Shown: positions 17,828-25,971, numbered from the stretch's first letter. The stretch: 64,000 nt of DNA from JBMNGH01 sp050949725 (GCA_050949725.1 JBMNGH010000001.1:248001-312000); one strand, 5' to 3'. A program made the numbers and translations. The notes: generated by a model not told the origin, from the sequence alone.

Positions 17828-18352
17828 AATCGCAACATAGTTTTCGCCGTCTATTTCTTCTAGCTTAACCTTTACCAACTCTTCCCTCGATGTCGGAACA
17901 TTCTTGCCGATATAGTCAGGCCTTATCGGAAGTTCCCTGTGCCCCCTGTCTATTAGGACTGCCAGTTGGATTGTCCTCGCCCTTCCCATATCGGTCAGGG
18001 CATCAAGGGCAGCTCTGGCCGTCCTACCAGTATATATTACATCATCAACCAACACAACATTTTTGTCCGTAATGCTAAAAGGAATTTCGGTCTTATGCAC
18101 AACCGGTTGTTTAGAACGATATGAAAGGTCATCCCTGTAAAGGGTTATATCTAAAACCCCAACAGGAACGTCCGGCCCTTCAATTGATGATATGTACGAA
18201 GCGATTCTTTTTGCAAGTGGTACACCTCTTCTTCTTATCCCTACAAGGACCAGATCCTCCACCCCTTTGTTCTTTTCAATAATCTCATGACTGATTCTTA
18301 CGAGTGCTCTGTTTATTGCAGTTTTATCCATGATGCTTACTGTTTGCTCCAA
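17816..18352 (-). CDS. pyrR: Bifunctional pyr operon attenuator / uracil phosphoribosyltransferase PyrR
   Basis: 178 residues. The PRPP-binding loop VVLVDDVIYTGRTAR (about 99-113) and the GIRRRGVPLA and LAVLIDRGHRELPIRPDY segments are typical. PyrR binds pyr leader mRNA in response to UMP and is also a UPRTase. Here it follows lspA and rluD and no pyr genes are next to it, so its targets are elsewhere. TTG start, nine bases after AAAGGAG; this SD overlaps the rluD stop codon. Confidence 0.95.
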   Translation of the reverse strand: MEQTVSIMDKTAINRALVRISHEIIEKNKGVEDLVLVGIRRRGVPLAKRIASYISSIEGPDVPVGVLDITLYRDDLSYRSKQPVVHKTEIPFSITDKNVVLVDDVIYTGRTARAALDALTDMGRARTIQLAVLIDRGHRELPIRPDYIGKNVPTSREELVKVKLEEIDGENYVAILKR

Positions 18353-18358
18353 TTGTGG

Positions 18359-19276
18359 TCACTCCTTTGCCCTTAAATAATTTAATATATCCATAAAATC
18401 ATCGGGTATAGGTGCCTCGAAATCCAGCTGTTTTCTTGTTGTCGGATGCAAAAACTGAATCCTATACGCATGCAATGCCTGGCCTTTGATTTTAAAAGGG
18501 TGTTTTTTTCTGGAATATACAGGATCTCCGACTACCGGATGCCCGATAAATTTCATATGTACCCTGATCTGATGTGTGCGGCCTGTTTCTATTTGAAGCT
18601 CAAGGTATGTAAAATTCCGAAACCTTTCCAATACCTTAAAATGCGTGACGGCAGCTTTGGAGTTATTCTCATTGACAGTCATGCATGTCCTTCTAATAGG
18701 ATGTCTACCAATCGGCGCATCAATGGTCGATATATTTTCAGTAATTGAACCATGAACAACCGCCAAATAAGTCTTTATCATCTGCCTGTTTTTTAGTTGT
18801 TTGGAAAGAAATCTATGAGAATAATTATTCTTCGCGACAATCATAACACCCGAAGTGCCTTTATCAAGCCTGTGAACTATTCCAGGCCGTGAATTTCCGT
18901 TTATAGAAGACAGATTATTTGTGTGATAAAGCAGTGCATTTACAACTGTACCCGAATAATTACCCGGTGCTGGATATACCACCATACCTCTCTGTTTGTT
19001 CAAAATGATTAGATCATTATCCTCAAAAATAATATTGATAGGAATCGGTTCAGGGTTAAGAGAAAGAGATGGAACCGGCAGTAAATTGACAGTAACCTCA
19101 TCATTTTTCTTTAAACGGTAGTTTGGTTTTTTTACCTGATCGTTTACTTTTACCCACCCTAGTTGTATACCTCTTTTGATATATGTTCTTGAATGTGCTT
19201 GCAATTTTTCAGAAAGAAAAACATCAAGCCTTTTTTTTTCACTATCACTGTCAATAGTAAAAATCTGACTGCTCAA
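18359..19276 (-). CDS. RluD-type 23S rRNA pseudouridine synthase (YlyB-like)
   Basis: 305 residues. An N-terminal S4 RNA-binding domain (about 14-75, RLDVFLSEKL ... GWVKVNDQVKK) precedes the RluA-family catalytic domain with HRLDKGTSGVMIVAKN, which carries the catalytic aspartate, and ETGRTHQIRVHM. By position between lspA and pyrR it corresponds to Bacillus ylyB. TTG start with GGAGG nine bases upstream. The exact modified uridines cannot be read from the sequence. Confidence 0.94.
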   Translation of the reverse strand: MSSQIFTIDSDSEKKRLDVFLSEKLQAHSRTYIKRGIQLGWVKVNDQVKKPNYRLKKNDEVTVNLLPVPSLSLNPEPIPINIIFEDNDLIILNKQRGMVVYPAPGNYSGTVVNALLYHTNNLSSINGNSRPGIVHRLDKGTSGVMIVAKNNYSHRFLSKQLKNRQMIKTYLAVVHGSITENISTIDAPIGRHPIRRTCMTVNENNSKAAVTHFKVLERFRNFTYLELQIETGRTHQIRVHMKFIGHPVVGDPVYSRKKHPFKIKGQALHAYRIQFLHPTTRKQLDFEAPIPDDFMDILNYLRAKE

Positions 19277-19282
19277 ACAGAA

Positions 19283-19747
19283 CTACCTCCTGGATTTTCC
19301 ATAAAAATCGGCAAGGTTCTGATCAAAGGCTATGAAATAAGCAAGCAGTAAAGCCCCTGTAACTATCGCCATATCGGCTACATTGAAAACAGGGAATACA
19401 ATAAAGTCCAAAAAATCGACCACATACCCGTATCTCAGCCTGTCCAGTAAATTTCCTACTGCCCCACCCAGGATGAAAGCGATAAGAACACGTACCCATT
19501 TATTTTTGGGCGTAAACTTGATAGTTGTATATATTATAACTGTAATTACAATTAAAGTCACTACAGTAAAAAAATGCGTTTTCCCTCTTAAAATACTAAA
19601 AGCAGCACCGGTATTCTGCACGTAAGTAATGTTGAATACCCCCTTTATCAATGGGATGGAGTCATAGGGATTTAATGACAATTTCACAGCATGTTTAGAT
19701 GCTTGATCTAGTATTGAAATGAGTATTGCATAAAGCATTATATCCAA
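19283..19747 (-). CDS. lspA: Lipoprotein signal peptidase
   Basis: 154 residues with four membrane helices. The catalytic aspartates are Asp-111 (GYVVDFLDF) and Asp-125 (FNVADMAI); QNTGAAFSIL and GGAVGNLLDRL are also conserved. It cleaves prolipoprotein signal peptides after lipidation. TTG at 19747 has GGAGG nine bases upstream. First gene of lspA-rluD-pyrR. Confidence 0.95.
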   Translation of the reverse strand: MDIMLYAILISILDQASKHAVKLSLNPYDSIPLIKGVFNITYVQNTGAAFSILRGKTHFFTVVTLIVITVIIYTTIKFTPKNKWVRVLIAFILGGAVGNLLDRLRYGYVVDFLDFIVFPVFNVADMAIVTGALLLAYFIAFDQNLADFYGKSRR

Positions 19748-19820
19748 ATCGTTTACCTCCAGAACTTACTTGTATAGTATTTATTATATAATACGCTGTT
19801 TTAAACATCAATAAATTATG

Positions 19821-19880
19821 AACCCCACCCGACTACGCAATCAAAGATTGCTCTCGGGACCCCGGGAACCTTGTTGTTTT
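19821..19880. repeat. Intergenic structured repeat, copy A
   Basis: About 60 bp that reappear, with roughly three quarters of positions identical, at 33868-33926. The core ACGCAATCAAAGATT is identical in both. Read on the minus strand it can fold: CCCGA pairs with TCGGG and an inner CAATC pairs with GATTG around a TTT loop. Both copies lie between a terminator-like hairpin and the start of the next minus-strand gene (here lspA). No protein or known RNA class recognised. Confidence 0.65.
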
Positions 19881-19883
19881 ACA

Positions 19884-19905
19884 ATAAAAAAACCCTTGCG
19901 GGTAA
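19884..19905 (-). terminator. Probable terminator after the zinc-finger protein gene
   Basis: Minus strand: ACCC, GCAA loop, GGGT, followed by TTTTTT. The stem is short (4 bp), so strength is uncertain. Confidence 0.5.
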
Positions 19906-19921
19906 TTCATTAATTTTTTCA

Positions 19922-20539
19922 TCATCTTGTTCTGTTATCGTCTGCTATAATTTTATCTGCTCTTTCGACTGTGCCTCTTTCTTCATCTTCATCTACATAC
20001 GTCTCTGAATAATCAACGGCACCGGGTTCGTCCTGCGGCGAATTGGATGTGCCGTACCTTGCTACGTCCTGCCATGCATCTTCTCCGTCGTATTCATTTT
20101 GATCAGCATCATCTAGAAAACTTCTCCCAAAAGGATATCTTAATATATCTTCTTCAATCGGCCTAGCTGATTTATCATTCGATTCTTCTTCAGTTTTTTT
20201 GCATTTAGTACAACGAGTTGTGTAAGGTACTGCTTCAAGCCTTTCTTCTTCAATATCTTTACCGCACCGTTCACATTTGCCGTATGATCCGTCTTTTATT
20301 TGATCGAGCGCATGATTCACTTTTGTAAGGATTATCTTTTCCCTATCTCTCAAACCTATATCTTTGGATTTTTCAAAAGTCTCAGCTGCCAAATCGGGCG
20401 AATGGTTGTCGTAACTGGAAAGTTCCCCCACAGAATCTTTCAATGGCAAGGAACTTCTCTCATTAAAACTTTCAACCCTGCTTTCTAGTTCGGCCTTTAG
20501 TTGATCCAGTATCATTTGATAGCGGTGATAATCAGTCAA
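19922..20539 (-). CDS. TraR/DksA-type C4 zinc-finger protein (YteA-like)
   Basis: 205 residues. An N-terminal coiled coil (LQ/K/E-rich, about 8-85) leads to the C4 zinc finger CERCGKDIEEE ... TRCTKC, followed by an acidic, low-complexity tail. In Gram-positives these YteA-type proteins are linked to sporulation or stress; the RNA polymerase target of DksA is only an analogy. An SD of AGGAGG favours the TTG at 20539 (eight-base gap) over a TTG at 20545 that is too close. Lies 13 bp from the DUF5665 gene. Confidence 0.85.
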   Translation of the reverse strand: MTDYHRYQMILDQLKAELESRVESFNERSSLPLKDSVGELSSYDNHSPDLAAETFEKSKDIGLRDREKIILTKVNHALDQIKDGSYGKCERCGKDIEEERLEAVPYTTRCTKCKKTEEESNDKSARPIEEDILRYPFGRSFLDDADQNEYDGEDAWQDVARYGTSNSPQDEPGAVDYSETYVDEDEERGTVERADKIIADDNRTR

Positions 20540-20552
20540 AGGCAAATCCTCC

Positions 20553-20849
20553 TCATTTTATTGTCAGTTGCTTTTGAACTATTTTTATTATGTCTGCTAT
20601 AAAATTCCCTATAACTGGTAATTTTAATATCACCAAACGCTGTAAAATATATATGACGAAAGCACCTAGCAACGTAAATCCAACAGCAGTTCCCACACCT
20701 CGCGCAATTCCACCCAGGAAGTTGATGTACAACAAACGCCTGGGGTTTCGAAGAACCTCCAGGTATTCTGTTAAATTTAGCTTTTCGATCTTGATTGAAA
20801 GATCATCGATTTTTTGGGATAAATCATCTAGTAACTTATTATCATTCAT
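20553..20849 (-). CDS. DUF5665 domain membrane protein
   Basis: 98 residues. An N-terminal coiled coil with heptad-like DDLSQKIDDLSIKIEKL is followed by YLEVLRNPRRLLYINFLGG and one long hydrophobic segment (about 50-72), then IGNFIADIIK. This layout matches DUF5665 proteins of Clostridia. Function unknown; probably a membrane protein with a cytoplasmic coiled coil. Confidence 0.78.
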   Translation of the reverse strand: MNDNKLLDDLSQKIDDLSIKIEKLNLTEYLEVLRNPRRLLYINFLGGIARGVGTAVGFTLLGAFVIYILQRLVILKLPVIGNFIADIIKIVQKQLTIK

Positions 20850-20890
20850 ACTTGCTCCCTCATGAATTAATTTATCCAGGGAGCCCGCAA

Positions 20891-21595
20891 TTATTCTTTT
20901 AATTTTAATAATTTTACAATACCGGAAACAATATGGAAGGATTTATTAGCCGTTACATCGGCAAATTTCTCGTAGTCAGTGATAGCAGAGCCGTCAGCTT
21001 TATCTGAAATTGTACGAATTATTACGAAAGGAGTATTATTTAAATAGCAAACCTGGCCTATCGCTCCCCCTTCCATTTCTACGCATAAACCGTTGAATGT
21101 GCGTCTTAGCATCTCAGTCTTATCTTTACTGCTTACAAATTGATCTCCTGTTAGAATTCTTCCGACAAAGAACTTATTTTCTCTAAAATAATCTTTATGT
21201 ACTTTTACCGCCATATCTATAATCTGTTGAGATGCCTTGAAGTATTTTTTACCAAGATTCGGTATCTCTCCTAACTCATGACCAAAACCGGTTGAATCAA
21301 CATCATACTGGACTACATCTGATGAGATAACCGTATCACCAATATCCAAATCGGGGCTAAGGGCCCCGGCTATTCCGGTACAGATTATGGCATCCGGTTC
21401 AAAAATGTCAATTAGGATTTGTGTACACATCGCAGCATTGACCTTACCTACACCGCACTTAACAACAACCGTCTTCGACCCATCTAAGCTTCCGGAATAA
21501 AAGGTCATCGAGGCCTTTGTCATAACTTTTTTTTGTTCTAAGTTTTGTATAAAAAGAGCAACTTCCCTATCCATAGCACCGATTATGCCTAAAAT
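20891..21595 (-). CDS. mtnN: 5'-methylthioadenosine/S-adenosylhomocysteine nucleosidase
   Basis: Nucleoside phosphorylase fold; the nucleosidase hydrolyses MTA and SAH in methionine salvage. GIIGAMDREV at the N-terminus contains the catalytic glutamate, and VEMEGGAIGQVC and TISDKADGSA the ribose-binding and catalytic Asp motifs. The first ATG (21574) would begin at the Met inside GAMDREV and remove the first beta-strand, although the frame is conserved upstream (VVILGIIGAM). AGGAGG at 21610-21605 lies nine bases before an ATT at 21595, with no ATG, GTG or TTG available, so I place the start there with caution (234 residues). Confidence 0.85.
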   Translation of the reverse strand: MLGIIGAMDREVALFIQNLEQKKVMTKASMTFYSGSLDGSKTVVVKCGVGKVNAAMCTQILIDIFEPDAIICTGIAGALSPDLDIGDTVISSDVVQYDVDSTGFGHELGEIPNLGKKYFKASQQIIDMAVKVHKDYFRENKFFVGRILTGDQFVSSKDKTEMLRRTFNGLCVEMEGGAIGQVCYLNNTPFVIIRTISDKADGSAITDYEKFADVTANKSFHIVSGIVKLLKLKE

Positions 21596-21636
21596 AACTA
21601 CCAGCCTCCTGACAGCGTGAATCTATAATTTTTTAA

Positions 21637-22227
21637 TTAGTCCTCACTGTTTGTCTCATCATTATAATCATTTTCTTTTGAAGATACATCAATGTCTGAC
21701 ATCTCAACATTATCTACAGAAGCCGCTGCTTCATTTACAGCTACATCGATTTCCGCTTCATCGCAACACAAACCTAATTCATGTGAATTCACAAAATCCA
21801 GCTGTGATTCCAAAAAATTAACAAACCGCATCTTAAAAAGTAAAAACTGCTTCCGGAGTTCTTCACTTTGTTCGTTGAATAAGCGACACTTTTGTTTAGA
21901 CTTTTCTACAAGCTCTTTGGCCTTTAACATTGCATCTTTTATAATTACATCTCTTTCCTTTTGAGCATTTTTACGCACATCTTCGGCAGTTTTTTCAGCC
22001 ATTACAATAGCATTTTTAAGTGTTGATTCCATATCTCTATAGTGCTTAAGATCATCGTTTAACATGGCTATCTGCTCTTTTAATTCCTGGTTTTCCTTAT
22101 ATGTACTTTCAAAACTTTGTGATACTTGGTATAAATAATCTCTTACTTCATCTTCATTGTAACCTCTAAATGATTTTTTGAATTCCTTTTTTTGAATTTC
22201 AATTGGAGTAAATTCCACCAGCCTCAT
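21637..22227 (-). CDS. divIVA: DivIVA-domain cell division/polarity protein
   Basis: 196 residues. The N-terminal membrane-binding block FTPIEIQKKEFKKSFRGYNEDEVRDYL is diagnostic and is followed by long coiled coils to about residue 140, then an acidic tail. DivIVA marks negatively curved membrane at septa and poles. The ATG is directly behind AGAGGGG, so the GTG at 22218 is a plausible alternative. It follows yggT; the ylmH gene that usually lies between them is missing. Confidence 0.93.
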   Translation of the reverse strand: MRLVEFTPIEIQKKEFKKSFRGYNEDEVRDYLYQVSQSFESTYKENQELKEQIAMLNDDLKHYRDMESTLKNAIVMAEKTAEDVRKNAQKERDVIIKDAMLKAKELVEKSKQKCRLFNEQSEELRKQFLLFKMRFVNFLESQLDFVNSHELGLCCDEAEIDVAVNEAAASVDNVEMSDIDVSSKENDYNDETNSED

Positions 22228-22232
22228 CCCCT

Positions 22233-22514
22233 CTAAACTAATATCCTAACGAGAATGCTGACAATAATGCGCCTTAAAACATTTAAGACAAACAGTGCTA
22301 TTAAGGGAGAAAAATCCAGATATATCCCCGGTCCCCTTGACATAAATCTTGAAAATAGCATTCTAAAAGGCTCAACTATAGGATCTGTTATCTGATATAC
22401 AAACCCGGCAAGTGGGGTTCTGGCTGCGTTCGGCACCCATGATAAAAAGACCCTTATTATCACCATAATGTAAAGAAACTGGAAAAAGAAATTAACAGCC
22501 TGGACAATTACCAA
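22233..22514 (-). CDS. YggT family membrane protein (YlmG)
   Basis: About 93 residues with two hydrophobic halves joined by the family motif TDPIVEPFRMLF. YggT/YlmG proteins are small membrane proteins next to division genes, of unclear function. GGGGTGG lies five bases before a TTG at 22514; a GTG at 22523 overlaps this SD and is less likely. Between sepF and divIVA as in Bacillus. Confidence 0.88.
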   Translation of the reverse strand: MVIVQAVNFFFQFLYIMVIIRVFLSWVPNAARTPLAGFVYQITDPIVEPFRMLFSRFMSRGPGIYLDFSPLIALFVLNVLRRIIVSILVRILV

Positions 22515-22527
22515 TAAAACCACCCCG

Positions 22528-22968
22528 TCACTTGGATATTGAAAACGGTTTTTCTTTTACACCCTCCTCCATATCAAAACCGGATATATCTACATTGTCA
22601 GGAGCAAAGATAAATATACCGGCACCGACTTTCTTCACGGTACCGTTTAATGCATAGATGCTGCCACTCATAAAGTCAAGGACCCTCTTTGCGGTGTCTT
22701 TGTCAAGCTTTTCCATGTTTACAATAGATGCTCTCCTATTTTTTACCTCATCACAAATATCTTTAACTTCGTCATAAGTTTTTGGCTTGAAAATCACCAT
22801 CTTGTTTTTTGCTGTTTGGTGAATATTTATGACCCTACCCTTTGGTTTCACTTCAGGTTTGAAGATATAAGAATCGTATTCTTCTTCTTTTTCAGGAGTA
22901 TCTGCATCGTCATCATCCTCAATTCCTAAAAAGTATAAGACCTTGTTAAATAGCTTTTTGCCACTCAT
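22528..22968 (-). CDS. sepF: Cell division protein SepF
   Basis: 146 residues. An N-terminal membrane-binding helix (KLFNKVLYFLGIE) and acidic linker precede the SepF core: VIFKPKTYDEVKDICDEVKNRR, ASIVNMEKLD, RVLDFMSGSIYALNG and IFIFAPDNVDIS. SepF tethers and arranges FtsZ filaments. It follows yggS by 18 bp. Confidence 0.95.
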   Translation of the reverse strand: MSGKKLFNKVLYFLGIEDDDDADTPEKEEEYDSYIFKPEVKPKGRVINIHQTAKNKMVIFKPKTYDEVKDICDEVKNRRASIVNMEKLDKDTAKRVLDFMSGSIYALNGTVKKVGAGIFIFAPDNVDISGFDMEEGVKEKPFSISK

Positions 22969-22986
22969 TTTCTATCCCCTTTTCTA

Positions 22987-23691
22987 TTAAAGTATTTGAT
23001 GACCTGTTCTCGGGCCAAAAATACCCGTCCCTATTCGAACCATATTTGACCCTTCCTCAATCGCGACTATAAAATCATTTGTCATACCCATTGAAAGGTA
23101 TTTCATTTCTACATTGTTTAAGCTCATATTCGTTAAATCTGTATAGATTTGATTCATTTTTTTAAAATATGGTCTCACATTTTCAGGATTTTTATCAAAC
23201 GGAGCTATTGCCATTAGCCCTTTTATCCTTGTATACTCGTACTGCGAGGCATCTCTTATAAAGCTTTCAACATTATCGGGGTCGATTCCATACTTTGTAT
23301 CTTCTCTCCCAATATTTATTTGTATCAAAACGTCTTTTACCTCATTTATTTTTCGGGCTCTTTTATCTATCTCTTTAATCAAATCTATACTGTCTACAGA
23401 TTGAATCATAGAAAATAGTCGTACTGCCATTTTAACCTTGTTTTTTTGCAGATGCCCTATTAAATGCCATTTTACTTCACCTTCAATAAAATCCTTCTTG
23501 TCTCGAGCCTCCTGCACCCTATTTTCTCCTACAATTCGAATTCCGCTATCCACAGCAGATTGGATCAAGCCCTTTGAAACATTTTTTGTGACTGCAACGA
23601 TACTTATATCTTCATATCTCCTTCCCGACCGTTCGGCCGCTTCTTTTATTTCTGCTTTTATGCGACAAATATTATGCTCTAACGAGGCCAT
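22987..23691 (-). CDS. YggS family PLP homeostasis protein (YlmE)
   Basis: 234 residues; single-domain PLP-binding TIM barrel. The PLP lysine is in AVTKNVS (about residue 36; most members read AVSKT). GENRVQEA, WHLIGHLQKNK, VDS, GLMAIAPF and LSMGMTNDF with GTGIFG are the family blocks. It buffers pyridoxal phosphate and affects amino-acid pools. Two bases after the HlyD-like gene. Confidence 0.94.
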   Translation of the reverse strand: MASLEHNICRIKAEIKEAAERSGRRYEDISIVAVTKNVSKGLIQSAVDSGIRIVGENRVQEARDKKDFIEGEVKWHLIGHLQKNKVKMAVRLFSMIQSVDSIDLIKEIDKRARKINEVKDVLIQINIGREDTKYGIDPDNVESFIRDASQYEYTRIKGLMAIAPFDKNPENVRPYFKKMNQIYTDLTNMSLNNVEMKYLSMGMTNDFIVAIEEGSNMVRIGTGIFGPRTGHQIL

Positions 23692-23693
23692 CT

Positions 23694-24887
23694 TTAAATA
23701 TCTCCCTTAATAGTTGTTAATATTCTATTACCTATGTTCAAACCATCTACTATTGCATTTCGTTCGTCTTTTGCAACTATTTTTACCGGCTTAAAGATTT
23801 TTCTCTTCTTATGCAACAAATATACTCCTTCAACCCCGTCTTCTGTGACGATACTATCAAGTGGTATGATTTTTCCGGTATGGATTTTTGAGGTTATTTC
23901 AACTGTTGTTTTCCTTAAGTCAAGAAAACCTGGAAACTCCCTTTCGAAAGAAAAAATCCCCAACCTTCCACCATCAGCTTCTATTATTTCCACTAATTTG
24001 GCATTTATTTTATCTCCTGTTGCGTTAAATTTGATCTCATATAACATTCCTTTCTCCATGTTTCTTTCGATTTTTGCAACTATAGACCATGAATAATTGT
24101 CTATTATTTTTAATACAGGATCGTTTGCCTTTAGCGGTTTCGAGAAGTCCATTTCATATGACTTAACTACAAGTTGTTCTATTTGGGAATAGGAAACGAT
24201 ACTAATATCATCTTGATTAATACTCTGTTCAAATCCGTCTATAGTAAAGCTGACCAGACCAGCCGTAGGAGCTTTAGCTAGCAATTCGATGTCCTTCATC
24301 TTATCCTGAAGAGTTTCATAACTTTGTTGTAATACTTCCAAATTGGTTTCCTTTGCATCAAAAGCCTTTTGTCGTTCAGAGTTTAACTTTTCCAGCTCAT
24401 TCTTTAAAGATTTTATTTTTTCATACTGACCTTCTGAAACGGCCTCTTGTAATTTTTTGGTTACATCATCTATTGATTTTTCTATTATGTTAATAGACAT
24501 ATGTGAACCGCTGTCTTGTTGTATTTCCTCTATCTTTTCAGCAAGCTCTAAAAGCTCCTTTTCATAATTCTCTTTTTGCACGGGATCAGTAATAACTATA
24601 AACAATGGAGTGCCAACCCTTACTCTCTCACCATGTTTTACCATTAGTTGAATTCTGCCTCCCGCCGGAGACCTTACGACAGTTTCATTTCTCATGATAA
24701 TGGCATCAGAAAAAAAAGTTTCGCTAATGCTCCCATTGGCTACAATATAAACCTTATATTGATACATACCGTATAATATCCATATAACGACGGCTATAAT
24801 GATAAGGATTATGGATATGTATATAAGTTTAAAAGGTCTTTTCTTTCGTCTTAAGTATATAACATCTTTGTAAGCTGTATTGCCCAT
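23694..24887 (-). CDS. HlyD-like membrane protein
   Basis: 397 residues. Basic N-terminus (YLRRKKRPFKL), one membrane helix at about 20-42, then a lipoyl/barrel-sandwich half, RSPAGGRIQLMVKHGERVRVGTP, a coiled coil of about 100-205, and the second half (KAPTAGLVSFTIDG). This is the adaptor layout of HlyD proteins, but no transporter is encoded nearby and the cell has no outer membrane if it is a typical Firmicute. Similar proteins sit beside yggS-sepF in other Clostridia. Partner and cargo unknown. Confidence 0.85.
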   Translation of the reverse strand: MGNTAYKDVIYLRRKKRPFKLIYISIILIIIAVVIWILYGMYQYKVYIVANGSISETFFSDAIIMRNETVVRSPAGGRIQLMVKHGERVRVGTPLFIVITDPVQKENYEKELLELAEKIEEIQQDSGSHMSINIIEKSIDDVTKKLQEAVSEGQYEKIKSLKNELEKLNSERQKAFDAKETNLEVLQQSYETLQDKMKDIELLAKAPTAGLVSFTIDGFEQSINQDDISIVSYSQIEQLVVKSYEMDFSKPLKANDPVLKIIDNYSWSIVAKIERNMEKGMLYEIKFNATGDKINAKLVEIIEADGGRLGIFSFEREFPGFLDLRKTTVEITSKIHTGKIIPLDSIVTEDGVEGVYLLHKKRKIFKPVKIVAKDERNAIVDGLNIGNRILTTIKGDI

Positions 24888-25297
24888 GTATTCTCACCTA
24901 ATAAGTTTAAATATTACTTCTCCAAAAATAGGAATAATCCTCTTTTTGAAATAAAAAACCCTTCTCAAATAAGAGCATGCAAACCCAAGTAAAACATGTT
25001 TTTAAGCCTATTAACATAGTTTCCTAATTCATATTAAACCTTAAGTCTCTTTTCAAACTTTGTCAAGATTATTGTTTGAAGAAATCCGAAATCCTTCTTA
25101 GGTTAGTGTAATGTCGAACTGAGTCATTGATTTTATCCATCGGTTTTGTATTTAGTTCTCATTTATTATAATCCAGGAAATGAGTCTGTAGTTTAACTAT
25201 CGTTTTATACATTTATAGCACTTAATCATTAGAAGTTGTAACTGTTTGTGTACACATTTCATAGTATATATACAAAAAGAGAAGAGGAGGTACCGCA
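24888..25297. other. Intergenic region between the HlyD-like gene and the 85-residue gene
   Basis: About 410 bp, AT-rich and without a convincing frame. It holds one isolated perfect Spo0A-box-like heptamer, TGTCGAA at 25112-25118, and near its right end the possible sigma-K-type promoter described separately. Nothing else recognised. Confidence 0.5.
25234..25266 (+). promoter_or_regulatory. Possible sigma-K-type promoter of the 85-residue gene
   Basis: CATAGTATA fits the sigma-K -10 pattern CATANNNTA, with an AC dinucleotide about 17 bp upstream. The -35 carries little information, so this is only suggestive. It lies about 30 bp upstream of the SD. Confidence 0.3.
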
Positions 25298-25555
25298 TTG
25301 AGTGACAAAGCTGAAACCTTGCAATTTAGAAGAAGGTTCAGATTCATATTTATATTTCGCATAGTACCCGGCTTTTTTGTCGGAATTATCCCCGGCGGTA
25401 GGATGAGATTTGATTTAGAATATGGCTCAAACTATGATGATGAAATGACAATAATGAGAATATCTGAACAAGAGTATATGTTCCTGAGACGCATAGGTGT
25501 GCCAGAATGCCGTGTGATGTCACAACAAGCATATGAAGGATTTGAAGGCTTTTAA
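25298..25555 (+). CDS. Unrecognised 85-residue protein
   Basis: TTG start seven bases after GAGGAGG and a strong terminator eight bases after the stop codon show that this is a real, separate gene. The protein is basic and aromatic at the N-terminus (RRRFRFIFIFRIVPGFF), then becomes acidic and tyrosine-rich (DLEYGSNYDDEM, EQEYMFLRR) with one cysteine. No signal peptide and no clear membrane helix. I do not recognise the family. If the sigma-K-like promoter is real it would be a late mother-cell product such as a coat-associated protein; that is inference. Confidence 0.72.
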   Translation: MSDKAETLQFRRRFRFIFIFRIVPGFFVGIIPGGRMRFDLEYGSNYDDEMTIMRISEQEYMFLRRIGVPECRVMSQQAYEGFEGF

Positions 25556-25563
25556 TATAATTG

Positions 25564-25588
25564 AGGCGGTCATAAGACCGCCTTTTTA
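25564..25588 (+). terminator. Rho-independent terminator of the 85-residue gene
   Basis: AGGCGGTC, ATAA loop, GACCGCCT followed by TTTTT: an 8-bp GC-rich stem with T-run. Confidence 0.88.
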
Positions 25589-25971
25589 TAATGAATAATG
25601 AAATAGCAGAGTTCTCAAGTCGATACATAAAAAAAACATAGACAAAAAATTTAGTTATGTTCATTGTTAAATTTTTATTTTTGGCTATTTGGAGACAGGT
25701 ACAATATAAAAATAAGTGGTAGAATTGATATGTATCAGGTTGGCAGCAAGAAATGGTCAAGTTAGCAAATGAATATTTCAGAACCGTCCCCAAATATTCA
25801 GATGTGGATGTGAGGTCAAAAAAAGAAGGAAAAATATGCTATAGAGTGAATATAAGTATTTGGACGTCGGTGCAACTCTTAAAATGAATAATGGTCTCAC
25901 CGGATCATTATGCTTGACACAAAACCTTTTGTTTATTAAGTCACATGCAACAAGTAAAGGGAGGTATTAAA
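25589..25971. other. Intergenic region before the CAP/SLH gene
   Basis: About 380 bp without a supportable gene. A short open stretch near 25800-25885 (DVDVRSKKEGKICYRVN) ends at a stop and has no start signals; it might be a decayed gene end. A 9-bp inverted repeat with a CAGAACCGTCCCC loop lies at 25770-25800. TTGACA at 25914-25919 has no good -10 partner. Confidence 0.4.
25770..25800. repeat. Inverted repeat with GGGGACGG-type loop
   Basis: TGAATATTT and AAATATTCA form a perfect 9-bp inverted repeat around CAGAACCGTCCCC. The loop resembles repetitive intergenic sequences of Clostridia that I associate with REP/MITE-type elements, from memory only. Confidence 0.45.

Noticed and set aside
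19821..19880. Repeat element as a known riboswitch (guanidine-I, c-di-GMP-I or glycine)
   Set aside because: Short stretches such as TCCCGAGAG or GGACGCAA look familiar, but the full conserved cores and lengths of these classes are not present.
25800..25887. Possible gene fragment before the CAP/SLH gene
   Set aside because: A single short open stretch with no start or homologue I recognise; not enough to call a pseudogene.
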